DNA of 64,000 nt, from NCBI RefSeq assembly GCF_916618915.1, contig NZ_CAKAKE010000001.1:3207001-3271000 (forward strand), in the 5' to 3' direction. The translations under genes and the position numbers were made by a program. Position 1 is the stretch's first letter. Each line of letters opens with the position of its first letter. The stretch comes from Stenotrophomonas sp. Marseille-Q4652 (GTDB taxonomy: Bacteria; Pseudomonadota; Gammaproteobacteria; Xanthomonadales; Xanthomonadaceae). Shown in pieces: positions 8,053-21,441 of this stretch. Below the pieces are notes generated by a model. The model was not told where the DNA came from and searched no databases. It saw nothing but the letters and a program-made list of their open reading frames with translations.

Positions 8053-11028
8053 GTGCCTCTCCCCGACACCCGCCCCGACCCATCCCGGCATACGAGCGCA
8101 ACGGCCCCCTGGCTGCGCGCCCTGCGTGGGCTTTTCCTGCTGGTGCTGGCGGCGCTGCCGGTCATCGCCGGCGCGGCGGTGCGCATGGTGGTCGAAGACC
8201 ACACCCTCAGTGGCTGGGATGCCGACGACGGCCTGCCGCACAACCTGGTGCATGCCATCGCGCAGGACGGGCAGGGCTTCATCTGGGTGGCGACCTGGGA
8301 AGGTGCCGCGCGCTTCAACGGCCGCTCGTTCACTGCGTTCGACCGCGAGAACACTCCGGGCGCCGAACTGTCCGGCGTCTTCAACTTCATCGTCGAGGAC
8401 GATGGCTCGATGCTGGTCGGCACCGCCGACGGCGTGTACCAGCGCCGCAACGGTCGCTGGATCGCGCTGGCCGACGGTGTGCTCGCCGGCCGCCGCGTCG
8501 ATGCGATGGTGCGGGCCCGGGACGGCACGCTGTGGGTGGCCGCGCTCAACCACCTCTACCAGCTCGACGCCGCCGGGCATCTGCACGAACTGCGCGAGCA
8601 GCTGGGCCTGCCCGATGCGCGGATCACCGCGCTGGTCCGCGACGACGACGCCCTGCTGATCGGCACCGAACAGGGCCTGTTCCGGGCGGTGGATGGACGG
8701 GCCACGCCCTGGGGCACCGAGTCCGGCGTCGGCATGACGATCCGGCAGCTGGCCAGCGATCGCCAGGGCGGCTGGTACCTGGCCACCGACCATGGCATCT
8801 GGCGCGTACTGCCCGATGGCAGCAACGAACACGTACGCCCGGGTCGCCGCGCCGATGCGGTGCTGCTCGATCGCAACGGCACGCTGTGGATCAGCGAATC
8901 CGGTGGCGCGGTCATCCGTCGCGATCCGTTCGGCGCCGAGACCGCGTTGAGGGTTCCCGGAACGCTCACCGCCGCGCTGGTCGAGGACATGGATGGCCTG
9001 ATCTGGGTCGGCAGCTCGGCCGGCCTGTTCCAGATCTCGCGCGGTGCCGCGCAGGGTGTCAGTGGCAGCGAAGGTTACGTGCGCTCGGTGATGCAGACCG
9101 GCGACGGCGCGATCTGGGTCGGCGATGCCGCCGGCCTGCAGCGCCTGCACCACGGCGTGATCAGCCGCGTCCACCAGCACGACGGCAATGGTCGCGACAG
9201 CTCGGTGCCCTCGCTGGCGCGGGCCAGCACGCCGGGCAGCGTGTGGGGCGGCACCTACGACAAGGGCGTGTTCCTGTTCGGCCCCGACGGCCGGGTCCGG
9301 CAGCGCATCGACCTCAACCCGGGCCGGACCTCGCCGATGGTGCGCGCGGTGCTCGAGGATGCAAGTGGCACGGTCTGGGTCGGCACCGCCACCCACGGCC
9401 TGTACCGCTACCGCGATGGCGAACTGGTCCGCCTGACCGCCAGCGAAGGGCTGCCGGGCGACGCCGTGCAGGTGGTGTTCGAGGATCCGAAGGACGGCGC
9501 GATCTGGGTAGGCACCAGTGGCGGCATGGCGCGGATCGCAAAGGATGATTCAATCCGGTCCTGGGCCGAAGGCGTGGATGTCCCGGCGCAGACGGTGTTC
9601 GACTTCCTGCGCGACGAGGGCGACGGCGGCCTGTGGATCGCCAGCAACCGCGGCCTGCTGCGCATGCGCGGTGACCGCTTCGATGTCTACGACCACGGTC
9701 GTGGCCTGCCCCGTGACAAGGTGTTCCGCATCATCGACGACGGCCACGGCTTCTTCTGGTTGCCGAGCAACCGCGGCGTGTTCCGGGTTGCGCGCAGCGA
9801 GATCGAGCAGGTCGATGCCGGCACCCGCCAGCAGTTGTCGGTGGTCGTGGTCGACCAGACCGATGGCATGCCCGGCAGCCAGGGCAATGGCGGCACCTGG
9901 CCGGCCGGCTGGCGTACCCGGGCCGGCAACCTGATGTTCCCCACCGCGACCGGCCTGGGCCTGATCGAGCCGGATCGCGTGGAGTACGTGCGCCGTGGGT
10001 CGGTGCCGGTGGTGCTGGAGGAAATCAGCATCGACGGCGAGCTCGTGGACACGGCGCGGCCGGTGTCCCTGCCCGCCGGCGCCCAGCGTTTGTCGGTGGG
10101 TTATTCCGGCCTGGATTTCCGTGCGCCCGAACGCGTGCGCTACCGCTACCGGATGCGTGGTTTCGATCCGGACTGGATCGAGGCCGGCGCCCGTACCGAG
10201 GCGGTCTATACCAACCTGCCGCCAGGCGACTACACCTTCGAGGTGCAGGCCATGCGCATGCCGGTGGAATGGTCGGCGCTGGAGCGCATCGCCTCGGCCA
10301 GCATGCCGGTGCATGTGACCCCACCGTTCTGGCGGCACTGGGGCTTCATCGCGGCGGTCACCACCACCGCGGTACTGCTGCTGGCGGGCGCGTGGTGGCT
10401 GCGAACCGCGCATTTCCGCCGTCGCCAGCGCCAGCTCAACAGCATCATCGAACTGCGTACCCGCGAGCTGACCGAGAAGAACCTCGAGCTCGAGGCCCAC
10501 GCCCGCGAGCGCGACGAGCTTATGCGCAAGCTGGCCCACCAGGCCAGCCACGATGCGCTGACCGGGCTGCCGAACCGGCGCGCGGCCGACCGCTACCTGG
10601 AAGAGGCGGTCAACCGCGCCCGCGAACAGCACCATCCGCTGTGCGTGGCGCTGCTGGACCTGGACCACTTCAAGGCGATCAACGACAACTACGGCCACGA
10701 GGCCGGCGACCAGATGCTGCAGGTGGTGGCGCGGCGGCTGCGCAACCTGTCCGGCGGAAAATTGTTCAGTTCGCGCCATGGTGGCGAGGAGTTCCTGCTG
10801 GTGCTGGAGCTGGAGCCCGAGGCCTCGCGTCGCGCGCTGCAGCAGCTGCGTGTGGACATCGCCAGTGACTCGATCACCCTGGCCGACGGCCGCAGCGTGT
10901 GCTGTACGGTGAGTATTGGCCTGGCCTGCTACGGCGATGGCCTGGAGATGCCGCGCCACCTGCTCAGCACCGCCGACCGCAACCTGTACGTGGCCAAAGG
11001 CCAGGGCCGCAACCGCCTGATCGGCTGA
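8053..11028 (+). CDS. membrane sensor diguanylate cyclase with periplasmic beta-propeller (Reg_prop/Y_Y_Y-GGDEF)
   Basis: This 991-residue protein starts at GTG 8053, with AAAGGA five bases upstream. Its N-terminal hydrophobic segment (about 21-42) exports a propeller built of repeated DGxIWVGT-type blades (about 50-640). A Y_Y_Y domain with the typical LPPGDYTFEVQA ending follows, then a membrane helix near 763-785, a coiled-coil linker (RTRELTEKNLELEAH) and a GGDEF domain. The cyclase motif is GGEEF at 910-914, with DALTGLPNRR before it, so it should make c-di-GMP from GTP. No RxxD inhibitory site sits at the usual place ahead of GGEEF. The architecture is that of hybrid propeller sensors of polysaccharide or environmental ligands; the ligand is unknown. 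Confidence 0.88.
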   Translation: MPLPDTRPDPSRHTSATAPWLRALRGLFLLVLAALPVIAGAAVRMVVEDHTLSGWDADDGLPHNLVHAIAQDGQGFIWVATWEGAARFNGRSFTAFDRENTPGAELSGVFNFIVEDDGSMLVGTADGVYQRRNGRWIALADGVLAGRRVDAMVRARDGTLWVAALNHLYQLDAAGHLHELREQLGLPDARITALVRDDDALLIGTEQGLFRAVDGRATPWGTESGVGMTIRQLASDRQGGWYLATDHGIWRVLPDGSNEHVRPGRRADAVLLDRNGTLWISESGGAVIRRDPFGAETALRVPGTLTAALVEDMDGLIWVGSSAGLFQISRGAAQGVSGSEGYVRSVMQTGDGAIWVGDAAGLQRLHHGVISRVHQHDGNGRDSSVPSLARASTPGSVWGGTYDKGVFLFGPDGRVRQRIDLNPGRTSPMVRAVLEDASGTVWVGTATHGLYRYRDGELVRLTASEGLPGDAVQVVFEDPKDGAIWVGTSGGMARIAKDDSIRSWAEGVDVPAQTVFDFLRDEGDGGLWIASNRGLLRMRGDRFDVYDHGRGLPRDKVFRIIDDGHGFFWLPSNRGVFRVARSEIEQVDAGTRQQLSVVVVDQTDGMPGSQGNGGTWPAGWRTRAGNLMFPTATGLGLIEPDRVEYVRRGSVPVVLEEISIDGELVDTARPVSLPAGAQRLSVGYSGLDFRAPERVRYRYRMRGFDPDWIEAGARTEAVYTNLPPGDYTFEVQAMRMPVEWSALERIASASMPVHVTPPFWRHWGFIAAVTTTAVLLLAGAWWLRTAHFRRRQRQLNSIIELRTRELTEKNLELEAHARERDELMRKLAHQASHDALTGLPNRRAADRYLEEAVNRAREQHHPLCVALLDLDHFKAINDNYGHEAGDQMLQVVARRLRNLSGGKLFSSRHGGEEFLLVLELEPEASRRALQQLRVDIASDSITLADGRSVCCTVSIGLACYGDGLEMPRHLLSTADRNLYVAKGQGRNRLIG

Positions 11029-11038
11029 GGCGCGCGGG

Positions 11039-12388
<1,350 letters not shown>

Positions 12389-12420
12389 GGTCCGGGCAGG
12401 GTGGCGCACATCCGGTTACG

Positions 12421-12463
12421 GCGGTGTCGCCGCCCGGACGCACGCGCAGGGCGGCGACACCGC
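12421..12463. terminator. perfect 15-bp inverted repeat between leuB and gdhA
   Basis: GCGGTGTCGCCGCCC (12421-12435) pairs perfectly with GGGCGGCGACACCGC (12449-12463) across a 13-nt loop. It follows the leuB stop codon by 7 bp, so it probably ends the ilv-leu transcript, but neither side has a T-run. It may act as a Rho-dependent end or as an RNA-stabilising 3' hairpin. Confidence 0.55.
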
Positions 12464-12470
12464 GTGGGGT

Positions 12471-13529
12471 TCAGCCCAGCTGTCGCAGCAGCGCTTCGGT
12501 GGCCTGGGTGGTGGAGACGGCGCCATCGCGGGCCAGGTCGGCGGTCAGCACGCCGGCATCGAGCACCGCGCTGACCGCCGCCTCGATGTGCGCCGCTTCG
12601 GCGTCCAGCCCCAGCGAATGGCGCAGCAGCAGGGCGGCGCTGAGCACGGTGGCATAGGGATTGGCGATGCCCTTGCCGGCGATGTCGGGGGCCGAGCCGT
12701 GGATCGGTTCGTAGATGCCGACCTTGCCCTGCCCGCCCAGCGAGGCCGAGGGCAGCAGGCCCAGCGAGCCGGCCAGCATCGAGGCCTCGTCGGTGAGGAT
12801 GTCCCCGAACATGTTCTCGGTGACGATCACGTCGTAGGCACGCGGCTTGGCGATCAGGTGCATCGCCATCGAGTCGACCAGCTGGTGTTCCAGTTCGACG
12901 TCGGGGAATTCCTCGCGGCCGATGCGGGTGGCGATGTCGCGCCACAGCCTGGAGGTCTCCAGCACGTTGGCCTTGTCCACCGAGGTGAGCCTGCGGCGGC
13001 GCTGGCGCGCCAGCTGGAAGGCGCTGCGCAACACGCGTTCGATCTCGACCACGGTGTAGCGGCACAGATCGCTGGCGCTGTCGGCATCGCGGCTCTTGTC
13101 GCCGAAGTAGATGCCGCCGGTCAGCTCGCGCACCACCACGAAGTCGACGCCGGCCAGCAGTTCGGGCTTGATCGGCGAAGCGTGGATCGCGGCCGGATGG
13201 GTACGCACCGGCCGCAGGTTGGCGAACAGCCCCAGCGCCTTGCGGATCGCCAGCAGGCCCTGTTCGGGACGTACCTTGGCGTTGGGGTCGGACCACTTCG
13301 GTCCACCCACCGCACCGAGCAGGACCGCGTCGGCCTGGCGGCAGGCCTCGAGCGTTGCGCCCGGCAGCGGTTCGCCGTGGCGGTCGATGGCGATACCGCC
13401 GATGTCGTGCTCGCTGAAATGGAACTCGTGGCCGAAACGGGCGGCGATCTTCTTCAGCACTTCCACGGCGGCCACGGTGATTTCCGGGCCAATGCCGTCA
13501 CCCGGCAGTACGACGATGTCAGCGTGCAT
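12471..13529 (-). CDS. leuB: 3-isopropylmalate dehydrogenase
   Basis: This 352-residue NAD-dependent enzyme oxidises and decarboxylates 3-isopropylmalate in leucine synthesis. Family motifs include [11 protein letters not shown] at the N-terminus, the substrate region [30 protein letters not shown] and the NAD-binding [20 protein letters not shown]. The start [10 protein letters not shown] (13527-13529) fits the family and overlaps the end of leuD by 11 bp, which implies translational coupling. It is the last gene of the eight-gene ilv-leu operon. Confidence 0.96.
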   Translation of the reverse strand: MHADIVVLPGDGIGPEITVAAVEVLKKIAARFGHEFHFSEHDIGGIAIDRHGEPLPGATLEACRQADAVLLGAVGGPKWSDPNAKVRPEQGLLAIRKALGLFANLRPVRTHPAAIHASPIKPELLAGVDFVVVRELTGGIYFGDKSRDADSASDLCRYTVVEIERVLRSAFQLARQRRRRLTSVDKANVLETSRLWRDIATRIGREEFPDVELEHQLVDSMAMHLIAKPRAYDVIVTENMFGDILTDEASMLAGSLGLLPSASLGGQGKVGIYEPIHGSAPDIAGKGIANPYATVLSAALLLRHSLGLDAEAAHIEAAVSAVLDAGVLTADLARDGAVSTTQATEALLRQLG

Positions 13530-14097
13530 GTTCACTCTCGTAGCGTTCGATCTCGTTGACGCGGCCCAGCAGGTAGCCCAGCTGGTCCACGCCCTCCAGC
13601 AGGCAGGTCTGCGAGAAACCATCCAGCGGGAACGTGTAGGTCCTGCCGGTGGGGCTGCGCAGTTCGCGCGCGGCCACGTCGATGGTCAGTTCATCGTCCG
13701 GTCGCTGCATCAACTCCTGCACGTCGGCTTCGTCGAGCACGATCGGCAGCAGGCCGTTCTTCAGCGAATTGCCGCGGAAGATGTCGGCGATCTCGGAGGA
13801 CACAATGGCGCGCAGGCCCAGGTCGGCCAGCGCCCACGGCGCGTGTTCGCGCGAGGAGCCGCAGCCGAAGTTGCGCCCGGCGATCAGGATCGCCCGGCCC
13901 TGGTTGTGCGGCTGGTTGAACGCGAATTCCGGATTCGGCGTGCCGTCGGCCTGCCAGCGCCAGTCGTTGAAGGCGTGCTTGCCCAGGCCGGCGCGCTCGG
14001 TGGTGGACAGGAAGCGCGCGGGGATGATCTGGTCGGTATCGATGTTGGTCTGGCGCAGCACCACGCTGGCCGAAGTCAGGGTACGGAAGCCGGCCAT
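13519..14097 (-). CDS. leuD: 3-isopropylmalate dehydratase small subunit
   Basis: The protein has 192 residues and is the swivel domain that completes the isopropylmalate isomerase active site with LeuC. Diagnostic strings are [10 protein letters not shown] near the N-terminus and [17 protein letters not shown]. The start ATG at 14095-14097 overlaps the leuC stop (ATGA), and an upstream in-frame ATG at 14160 would read into leuC. Its 3' end overlaps leuB. Confidence 0.96.
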   Translation of the reverse strand: MAGFRTLTSASVVLRQTNIDTDQIIPARFLSTTERAGLGKHAFNDWRWQADGTPNPEFAFNQPHNQGRAILIAGRNFGCGSSREHAPWALADLGLRAIVSSEIADIFRGNSLKNGLLPIVLDEADVQELMQRPDDELTIDVAARELRSPTGRTYTFPLDGFSQTCLLEGVDQLGYLLGRVNEIERYESEHAR

Positions 14098-15515
14098 CAC
14101 GCCACCTCCCTGGCGAACAGTTCGCGGGTATCGGCCACGCACCCGTTCACCGCGGCCCACGCCGCACTCAGCGGCGAGGCCAGCAGGGTGCGAGAGCCTG
14201 GTCCTTGGCGCCCTTCGAAATTGCGGTTGCTGGTGCTCACCGCCAGCTGGCCTGGTGCGACCAGGTCACCGTTCATGGCGATGCACATCGAGCAGCCAGG
14301 TTCGCGCCACTCGGCCCCGGCGGCGCGCACGATCGCATCAATGCCCTCGGCTTCGGCATCGCGCTTGACGATCTCCGAGCCGGGCACCACCAGCATGCGC
14401 ACGCCCGGGGCGACCTTGCGCCCGCGCAGCACCTGCGCCACTTCGCGCATGTCACGCAGGCGGCCATTGGTGCATGACCCGACAAACACCACGTCCACCG
14501 GCGTGCCGGCCAGCGCATGGCCCGCTTCGAAATGCATGTAGTCCAGGCCCTTCTGCGCGGCGGCATCGGCCGCGACCGGGATCGGTGCATCCACCGCGAT
14601 CGCGGTGCCCGGATGCGTGCCCCAGGTCAGGGTCGGGCGGATGTCGGCCGCATCAATGTGCACCTCCACGTCGAAGCGCGCGCCCTCATCGCTGCGCAGC
14701 TGCTCCCAGCGCGCTACCGCGGCGTCGAACTCGGCGCCCTTGGGGCCACGTGGAGTGTTGGCGACCCAGTCGAAGGTGACCTGGTCGGGGGCGACCATGC
14801 CGGCGCGGGCGCCGGCCTCGATGCTCATGTTGCACAGGGTCATGCGCTGCTCCATGTCCATCGCCTCGATGGTGGAGCCGCGGAACTCGATGACGTGGCC
14901 GGTGCCACCGTTGACCCCGATCACGCCGATGATGTGCAGCACCACGTCCTTGGCACCGACCCCCGCGGGCAGTTCGCCATCGACGGTGATCGCCATGGTC
15001 CTGGCCTTGCGCTGCAACAGGCACTGGGTGGCCAGCGCGTGGCCGACCTCGCTGGTGCCGATGCCGAAGGCCAGCGCGCCGAACGCGCCGTGGGTGGAGG
15101 TGTGGCTGTCGCCGCAGACGATGGTCATGCCCGGCTGGGTGAAGCCCTGCTCGGGGGCGATGACGTGGACGATGCCGCGGCTGCTGGAGGCCATGTCGAA
15201 CAGCTCGATGCCGTGTTCGTCGCAGTTGCGCGCCAGCATCGCCACCTGTGCGGCCGAGGCATCGCTGGCGTAGGGCAGCTTGCCGTCCGGGCCCGGCGGC
15301 AGGGTCGGGGTGGAGTGGTCCATCGTCGCCTTGGTGCGGTCCGGGCGGCGCGGGGACAGGCCGCGCTCGCGCAGTTCGGTGAACGCCTGCGGCGAGGTCA
15401 CCTCGTGGATCAGGTGCAGGTCGATGTACAGCACCGCCGGGGCGCTGTCGCTTTCAGGCACGACGACGTGGGCGTCCCACAGCTTGTCGTACAGGGTCTT
15501 GGCAGTGGAGCTCAT
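14097..15515 (-). CDS. leuC: 3-isopropylmalate dehydratase large subunit
   Basis: At 472 residues this is the aconitase-fold catalytic subunit that isomerises 2- to 3-isopropylmalate. It shows [24 protein letters not shown] and [11 protein letters not shown], and the 4Fe-4S cluster cysteines fall in the latter and in GCSMCIAMN. It begins [13 protein letters not shown], the usual LeuC N-terminus, and is followed without gap by leuD. Oxidation of its cluster would tie leucine synthesis to redox state. Confidence 0.96.
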   Translation of the reverse strand: MSSTAKTLYDKLWDAHVVVPESDSAPAVLYIDLHLIHEVTSPQAFTELRERGLSPRRPDRTKATMDHSTPTLPPGPDGKLPYASDASAAQVAMLARNCDEHGIELFDMASSSRGIVHVIAPEQGFTQPGMTIVCGDSHTSTHGAFGALAFGIGTSEVGHALATQCLLQRKARTMAITVDGELPAGVGAKDVVLHIIGVIGVNGGTGHVIEFRGSTIEAMDMEQRMTLCNMSIEAGARAGMVAPDQVTFDWVANTPRGPKGAEFDAAVARWEQLRSDEGARFDVEVHIDAADIRPTLTWGTHPGTAIAVDAPIPVAADAAAQKGLDYMHFEAGHALAGTPVDVVFVGSCTNGRLRDMREVAQVLRGRKVAPGVRMLVVPGSEIVKRDAEAEGIDAIVRAAGAEWREPGCSMCIAMNGDLVAPGQLAVSTSNRNFEGRQGPGSRTLLASPLSAAWAAVNGCVADTRELFAREVA

Positions 15516-15542
15516 GGATCGTTCCGTTCTCGGCAGTGCGGC

Positions 15543-17086
<1,544 letters not shown>

Positions 17087-17090
<4 letters not shown>

Positions 17091-18178
17091 CAGAGGGTCT
17101 CCTCGACAGCGGTAGCGGTGACGGTCTTGCGGATGGATGGGGAAGGGCTGGGTGAAAGGTTGGGCCGGTTGCGCAGCACGTCGGTATTGCGCCGCCGTGG
17201 CTTGCGCGGCGGCCGCGGCCGCACTTCCGAAAGCAGGGTGGCCAGTACCGCGGCATCGATGTTGCCACCGGAAACGACCGCGCACTTGCGCTTGCCGGCG
17301 ACGCGACGGCCCGCAGCCAGCGCCAGCGCGCCGGCACCTTCGGCGATCAGGTGTTCTTCCAGTGCCAGGCGCACCAGCGTCTCGCGCAGTTCGGCCTCGC
17401 GCACGATCACCACCTCGTCCAGCAGGCTGGCGCACAGGCGGCGGGTGATGAAGCCGGGGATCTTGACCTTGACGCCGTCGGCCAGGGTCGGGACCGGCGC
17501 GATCTCGCGCACGTCGCCGGCGATGGCGCGGGCCATCGAATCGACGCCCTCGACCTGGGCGCCGACCACGCGCACGCCCTGCGATTTCAGCGCCAGCGCC
17601 ACGCCCGAGGCCAGGCCGCCGCCGCCAATGGGGACGATGACCACGTCGGGCATGTGCGGGGCGATCTCGATGCCGATCGTGCCCTGGCCGGCTATCACGT
17701 CCGGATCGTCGAACGCGGACAGGAAGCGGTAGCCATTCTGTTCGGCCAGCTGCAAGGCGAAGGCGTAGGCCTCGTCGTAGCTGTTGCCATGCTGGCGCAC
17801 GGTGGCGCCCCAGTGGGCGACGCCGGCGATCTTGGTGGCCGGCGCGCCATGCGGCATCACGGTGATGGCCTGCACACCCAGCCGGTAGGCCGACCACGCC
17901 ACGCCCTGGGCGTGGTTGCCGGCCGAGGCGCAGATCACCGGGCGCTCGTCCCCGCGCTCCAGCGCCGCGAGCATCGCATTGAGCGCGCCACGTACCTTGT
18001 AGGAGCCGGTGCGCTGCAGGTTCTCCAGCTTCAGCCAGGTGCCGAAGCGCTCGGCGTAGTGCAGCGGGGTGGGTGTCAGGAAGCGGCGCAGCCGCGCCTG
18101 CGCGGCCAGCACATCGGCCACGTCGACCGCGACGCGGCCTACGTCGGGCTCCTGTACGGCCGGGCTGCTGTCAGCCAT
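17087..18178 (-). CDS. ilvA: threonine dehydratase lacking the regulatory domain
   Basis: This PLP enzyme of 363 residues deaminates threonine to 2-oxobutyrate, the entry to isoleucine. The PLP lysine is K61 in GSYKVRGA, and the phosphate-binding loop is IGGGGLASG. Biosynthetic E. coli IlvA has about 514 residues with two C-terminal ACT-like domains. Here the catalytic domain ends near residue 318, and the rest is a short Arg/Pro/Ser-rich tail, so isoleucine feedback through ACT domains is not expected. By length it resembles the catabolic TdcB type, but its place inside the ilv-leu operon argues for a biosynthetic role. The start MADSSPAVQ (18178) was chosen over 18232. Confidence 0.9.
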
Positions 18179-18283
18179 GGTCGTGATCCGGGGTGGGTTG
18201 CATGCGTGCGTCCAGCGTCCACGGGCACGCAAGAAGAAGACGCCTCCGCGACTTGCTGCGCACGGCGGTGGCGACGGTCGCGT

Positions 18284-18541
18284 TCACGCCGCTGCCCCGG
18301 CCGCACTTACGGCGGTGATGCGCACCGACTCGCAGTCGTGCACCTTTTCCAGCTGCAGGCGCAGGGTTTCCGGCGGACGTGCGCCGTTGACCAGCAACTG
18401 CAGGTGCCAGCGCCCACCATCGGCTGCATCGGGTGCGCCGGAGATGCCGCACGGGGCAAAGCCACGCCGCTCGACCATGCCGATCACGCGCAGCACCGCG
18501 CCCTCGACGGGCTTCAGCACCAGGTCAAGCCGGTATTGCAT
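18284..18541 (-). CDS. ilvM: acetolactate synthase small (regulatory) subunit, ACT domain
   Basis: A short protein of 85 residues, close in size to E. coli IlvM, made of one ACT domain: MQYRLDLVLKPVEGAVLRV, then the glycine turn before GGRWHLQLLV, and a C-terminal helix and strand. It supports the large subunit encoded just upstream. Its start lies inside the 3' end of ilvG (17-bp overlap), so the two subunits are translationally coupled. The ACT domain of the IlvM class usually makes the enzyme insensitive or weakly sensitive to valine. Confidence 0.88.
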   Translation of the reverse strand: MQYRLDLVLKPVEGAVLRVIGMVERRGFAPCGISGAPDAADGGRWHLQLLVNGARPPETLRLQLEKVHDCESVRITAVSAAGAAA

Positions 18542-20246
18542 TGGGGGTCTCCTGCCGGCGGTGGGCCGGATTGCTCTCCAGCATGGTGCTGTTGGCGTTG
18601 TTGGGCGGCACCAGCGGCCACACGTTGGCGCGCGCGTCGATGGCCACGTGCAGCAGCGCCGGGCCAGGCGCGGCCAGCAGGTGGGCCAGGCCGTCCTCGA
18701 TCTGGTTGCGCGCGGTGATGCGCAGCGCGGGGATGCCGAACACCTGCGCCAGCGCGGCGAAGTCCGGGTTGTCGGACAGGTCGATCTCGCTGTAGCGCTC
18801 GGCGAAGAACAGCTCCTGCCACTGGCGCACCATGCCCAGCGAGGAGTTGTCCAGCAGCACGATCTTCACCGGCAGGCGGCAGCGGGCGATGGTCGCCAGC
18901 TCCTGCACGTTCATCATGAAACTGCCATCGCCGGACACCAGTACCACTGGGCGGTCGGGGCAGGCGAACTGCGCGCCCATCGCCGCCGGCAGGCCGAAAC
19001 CCATCGTGCCCAGCGCGCCGCTGGTCAGGTGGTTGCGCGGATGGTTGAAGCGGCAGTGCTGGGCCACCCACATCTGATGCTGGCCGACATCGCAGGTGAT
19101 GATGGTGTCGGCCGGAGCCGCCTCGCTCAGCCGCTTGAGCAGCGCCGGCGCGTAGATGTCGGTGCCCGGCGCGTCGTAACGCGCACCGAAGCGTTCGCGG
19201 TTGCTGCTGCAGCGCTGCTGCCAGGCCTCGCAGGCGCTCCTGGCGTTGCGCAGCGCCAGCAGTCCGCTGCGCACGTCGCCGGGAATGGCGATGTCGGCGG
19301 AACGCAGCTTGGAGATCTCACAGGCGTCGGCATCCAGGTGGATGACGCGCGCGAACGGCGCGAACTCGGCCAGCTTGCCGGTGGCGCGGTCATCGAAGCG
19401 CGCGCCGACCACGACCAGCAGGTCGGACTCCTGCACCGCCATGTTGGCCGCGCGGGTGCCATGCATGCCCAGCATGCCCAGCAGCTGCGGATGGCCGGCC
19501 GGCAGTGCGCCCAGGCCACGCAGGGTCAGCACGGTGGGGATGCCGCTGGCCTCGACGAACTGGCGGAACTCGTCCACCGCATCGGCCAGGGCGATGCCGC
19601 CGCCGGCGTAGATGACCGGCTTCTCCGCCATCGTGATCGCTTCGATCGCCTCGACCAGCTTCTCCACGTCCGGCACCGGCGGGCGCTCGACCTCGGCCGG
19701 TACGTGCGCCGGCAGGTGCGAGGCATCGGCCAGCTGCACGTCCTTGGGCAGGTCGATCAGCACCGGGCCGGGGCGGCCTTCGCGGGCGATGCGGAAGGCC
19801 TCGCGCACGACCTCGGGCAGCTGGTCGACGCTGCGCACCAGATAGCTGTGCTTGACGATCGGCATGGTCATGCCGAACACGTCCAGTTCCTGGAACGCAT
19901 CGGTGCCCAGCAGGGGCGTGCCGACCTGGCCGGTAATGCAGACCATCGGCACCGAGTCGAGCATCGCATCGGCGATGCCGGTCACCAGGTTCGACGCGCC
20001 GGGGCCGGAGGTGGCCACGCACACGCCGACCTTGCCGCTGACGCGGGCGTAACCGTTGGCGGCCAGCGCCGCGCCCTGCTCGTGGCGTACCAGGATGTGC
20101 TTCAGGCGCGAATCCACCAGCGCGTCGTAGAACGGCATGATGGTGCCGCCGGGGTAGCCGAACAGCGTTTCAACGCCTTCGGCTTCCAGGGCCTGCGTCA
20201 ACCAGCGGGCGCCATTGGGCGGCGTGCTGTGTGCGGAGGAGTTCAT
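18525..20246 (-). CDS. ilvG: acetolactate synthase large subunit
   Basis: This 573-residue ThDP- and FAD-dependent enzyme makes acetolactate or acetohydroxybutyrate from pyruvate. It shows the ThDP glutamate region RHEQGAALAANGYAR and the motif VATSGPGASNLVTGIADA. The C-terminal ThDP-binding signature GDGSFMMNVQELATI, ending in NNSSLGMV-like LLDNSSLGMVRQWQ, is also present. It lies 41 bp downstream of ilvC and overlaps ilvM. It is intact, unlike the broken ilvG of E. coli K-12. Confidence 0.95.
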   Translation of the reverse strand: MNSSAHSTPPNGARWLTQALEAEGVETLFGYPGGTIMPFYDALVDSRLKHILVRHEQGAALAANGYARVSGKVGVCVATSGPGASNLVTGIADAMLDSVPMVCITGQVGTPLLGTDAFQELDVFGMTMPIVKHSYLVRSVDQLPEVVREAFRIAREGRPGPVLIDLPKDVQLADASHLPAHVPAEVERPPVPDVEKLVEAIEAITMAEKPVIYAGGGIALADAVDEFRQFVEASGIPTVLTLRGLGALPAGHPQLLGMLGMHGTRAANMAVQESDLLVVVGARFDDRATGKLAEFAPFARVIHLDADACEISKLRSADIAIPGDVRSGLLALRNARSACEAWQQRCSSNRERFGARYDAPGTDIYAPALLKRLSEAAPADTIITCDVGQHQMWVAQHCRFNHPRNHLTSGALGTMGFGLPAAMGAQFACPDRPVVLVSGDGSFMMNVQELATIARCRLPVKIVLLDNSSLGMVRQWQELFFAERYSEIDLSDNPDFAALAQVFGIPALRITARNQIEDGLAHLLAAPGPALLHVAIDARANVWPLVPPNNANSTMLESNPAHRRQETPNAIPA

Positions 20247-20287
20247 GCTTGCGACCTTTTGCCTTGCGGGTGGGGGAGGGCGCGCGG

Positions 20288-21262
20288 TTACGCGCCCTGG
20301 CTTTGCAGCCAGACCATCTTGGCGCGCAGATCGCGCCCGACCTTCTCGATCGGGTGGTCCAGGTCGGCCTGCTTGAACTTGTTGTAGTTCGGCAGTCCGG
20401 CTTCGTATTCGGCCACCCAGTTCTTGGTGAAGGTGCCGTCCTGGATGTCCTTGAGCACTTCTTTCATGCGCTCCTTGGTCGAGGCATCGATCACCCGCGG
20501 GCCCGACACGTAGTCACCGTACTGCGCGGTCTCGGACACGAACTCGAGCATGCGGGTGATGCCGCCTTCGTAGAACAGGTCCACGATCAGCTTCAGTTCG
20601 TGCAGGACTTCGTAGTAGGCGATCTCCGGCTGGTAGCCGGCCTCGACCAGGGTTTCGAAACCGGCCTGCACCAGCGAGGAGGCACCACCGCACAGCACCG
20701 CCTGCTCGCCGAACAAGTCGGTCTCGGTCTCTTCCTTGAAGGTGGTCTTGATGATGTTGGCGCGTGCGCCACCGAGGCCGGCGGCGTAGGCCAGCGCCAA
20801 CTGCTCGGCCTTGCCGCTCCTGTCCTGGTAGACCGCGTAGATGCACGGCACACCACGACCGATCTCGTATTCGCGGCGCACCAGCGCGCCCGGGCCCTTG
20901 GGCGCTACCAGCACCACGTCCAGGTCCTCGCGCGGAGTGATCATCCCGTAATGCACGTTCAGGCCGTGGGCGAACAGCAGGCACGCGCCCTTTTTCATGT
21001 TCGGCGCCAGCACGTCCTCGTACAGCTTCTTCTGCACCATGTCCGGGGTCAGCACCGCCACCAGGTCGGCATCACGTACCGCCTCGGCCGGCGACTTGAC
21101 GGTGAAGCCATCGGCGGTGGCCTTGGCCTCGGTGGGGCCGCCGGCACGCAGGCCGACGACGACGTCGTAACCGGACTCGCGCAGGTTCAGCGCGTGGGCG
21201 CGCCCCTGGCTGCCATAGCCGACGACGGCGATCTTGATCTGGGGCTGGGCGTTGCTGGTCAT
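20288..21262 (-). CDS. ilvC: ketol-acid reductoisomerase (class I)
   Basis: The 324-residue length marks it as the short class I enzyme, which rearranges and reduces acetolactate in valine and isoleucine synthesis. The Rossmann motif is [19 protein letters not shown]. The cofactor loop reads [12 protein letters not shown], and the Mg-binding acidic cluster lies in [12 protein letters not shown] and [14 protein letters not shown]. It is the first structural gene of the ilv-leu operon. About 180 nt separate it from the attenuator terminator. Confidence 0.96.
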   Translation of the reverse strand: MTSNAQPQIKIAVVGYGSQGRAHALNLRESGYDVVVGLRAGGPTEAKATADGFTVKSPAEAVRDADLVAVLTPDMVQKKLYEDVLAPNMKKGACLLFAHGLNVHYGMITPREDLDVVLVAPKGPGALVRREYEIGRGVPCIYAVYQDRSGKAEQLALAYAAGLGGARANIIKTTFKEETETDLFGEQAVLCGGASSLVQAGFETLVEAGYQPEIAYYEVLHELKLIVDLFYEGGITRMLEFVSETAQYGDYVSGPRVIDASTKERMKEVLKDIQDGTFTKNWVAEYEAGLPNYNKFKQADLDHPIEKVGRDLRAKMVWLQSQGA

Positions 21263-21441
21263 GGTGCGGATTTCCTTGCAGTGGAAAGAAGAACGGCCGG
21301 TGCGTCAGGACGCAGCGGCCGTGGAATGACGGGGCAGCGGACGACGGCACGACATGCCGCGGGCCGCGTCGGTGCGGGTCGAACAGTTGGGGGAAGCAGG
21401 CTTGGAGTTCATGGTTTCAGGTGAAATCGAGGCTGGAAACG

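Noticed and set aside
6168..8549. A 793-codon open frame on the minus strand over the RND gene and the cyclase start
   Set aside because: Low-complexity His/Arg/Gln/Asp-rich product typical of antisense to GC-rich membrane-protein genes.
21305..21412. A 35-codon minus-strand frame between the attenuator and ilvC
   Set aside because: Starts at ATG 21412 but has no product-codon bias, no ribosome-binding site and no family. It could be a second short leader, but nothing in the sequence supports it beyond its openness.
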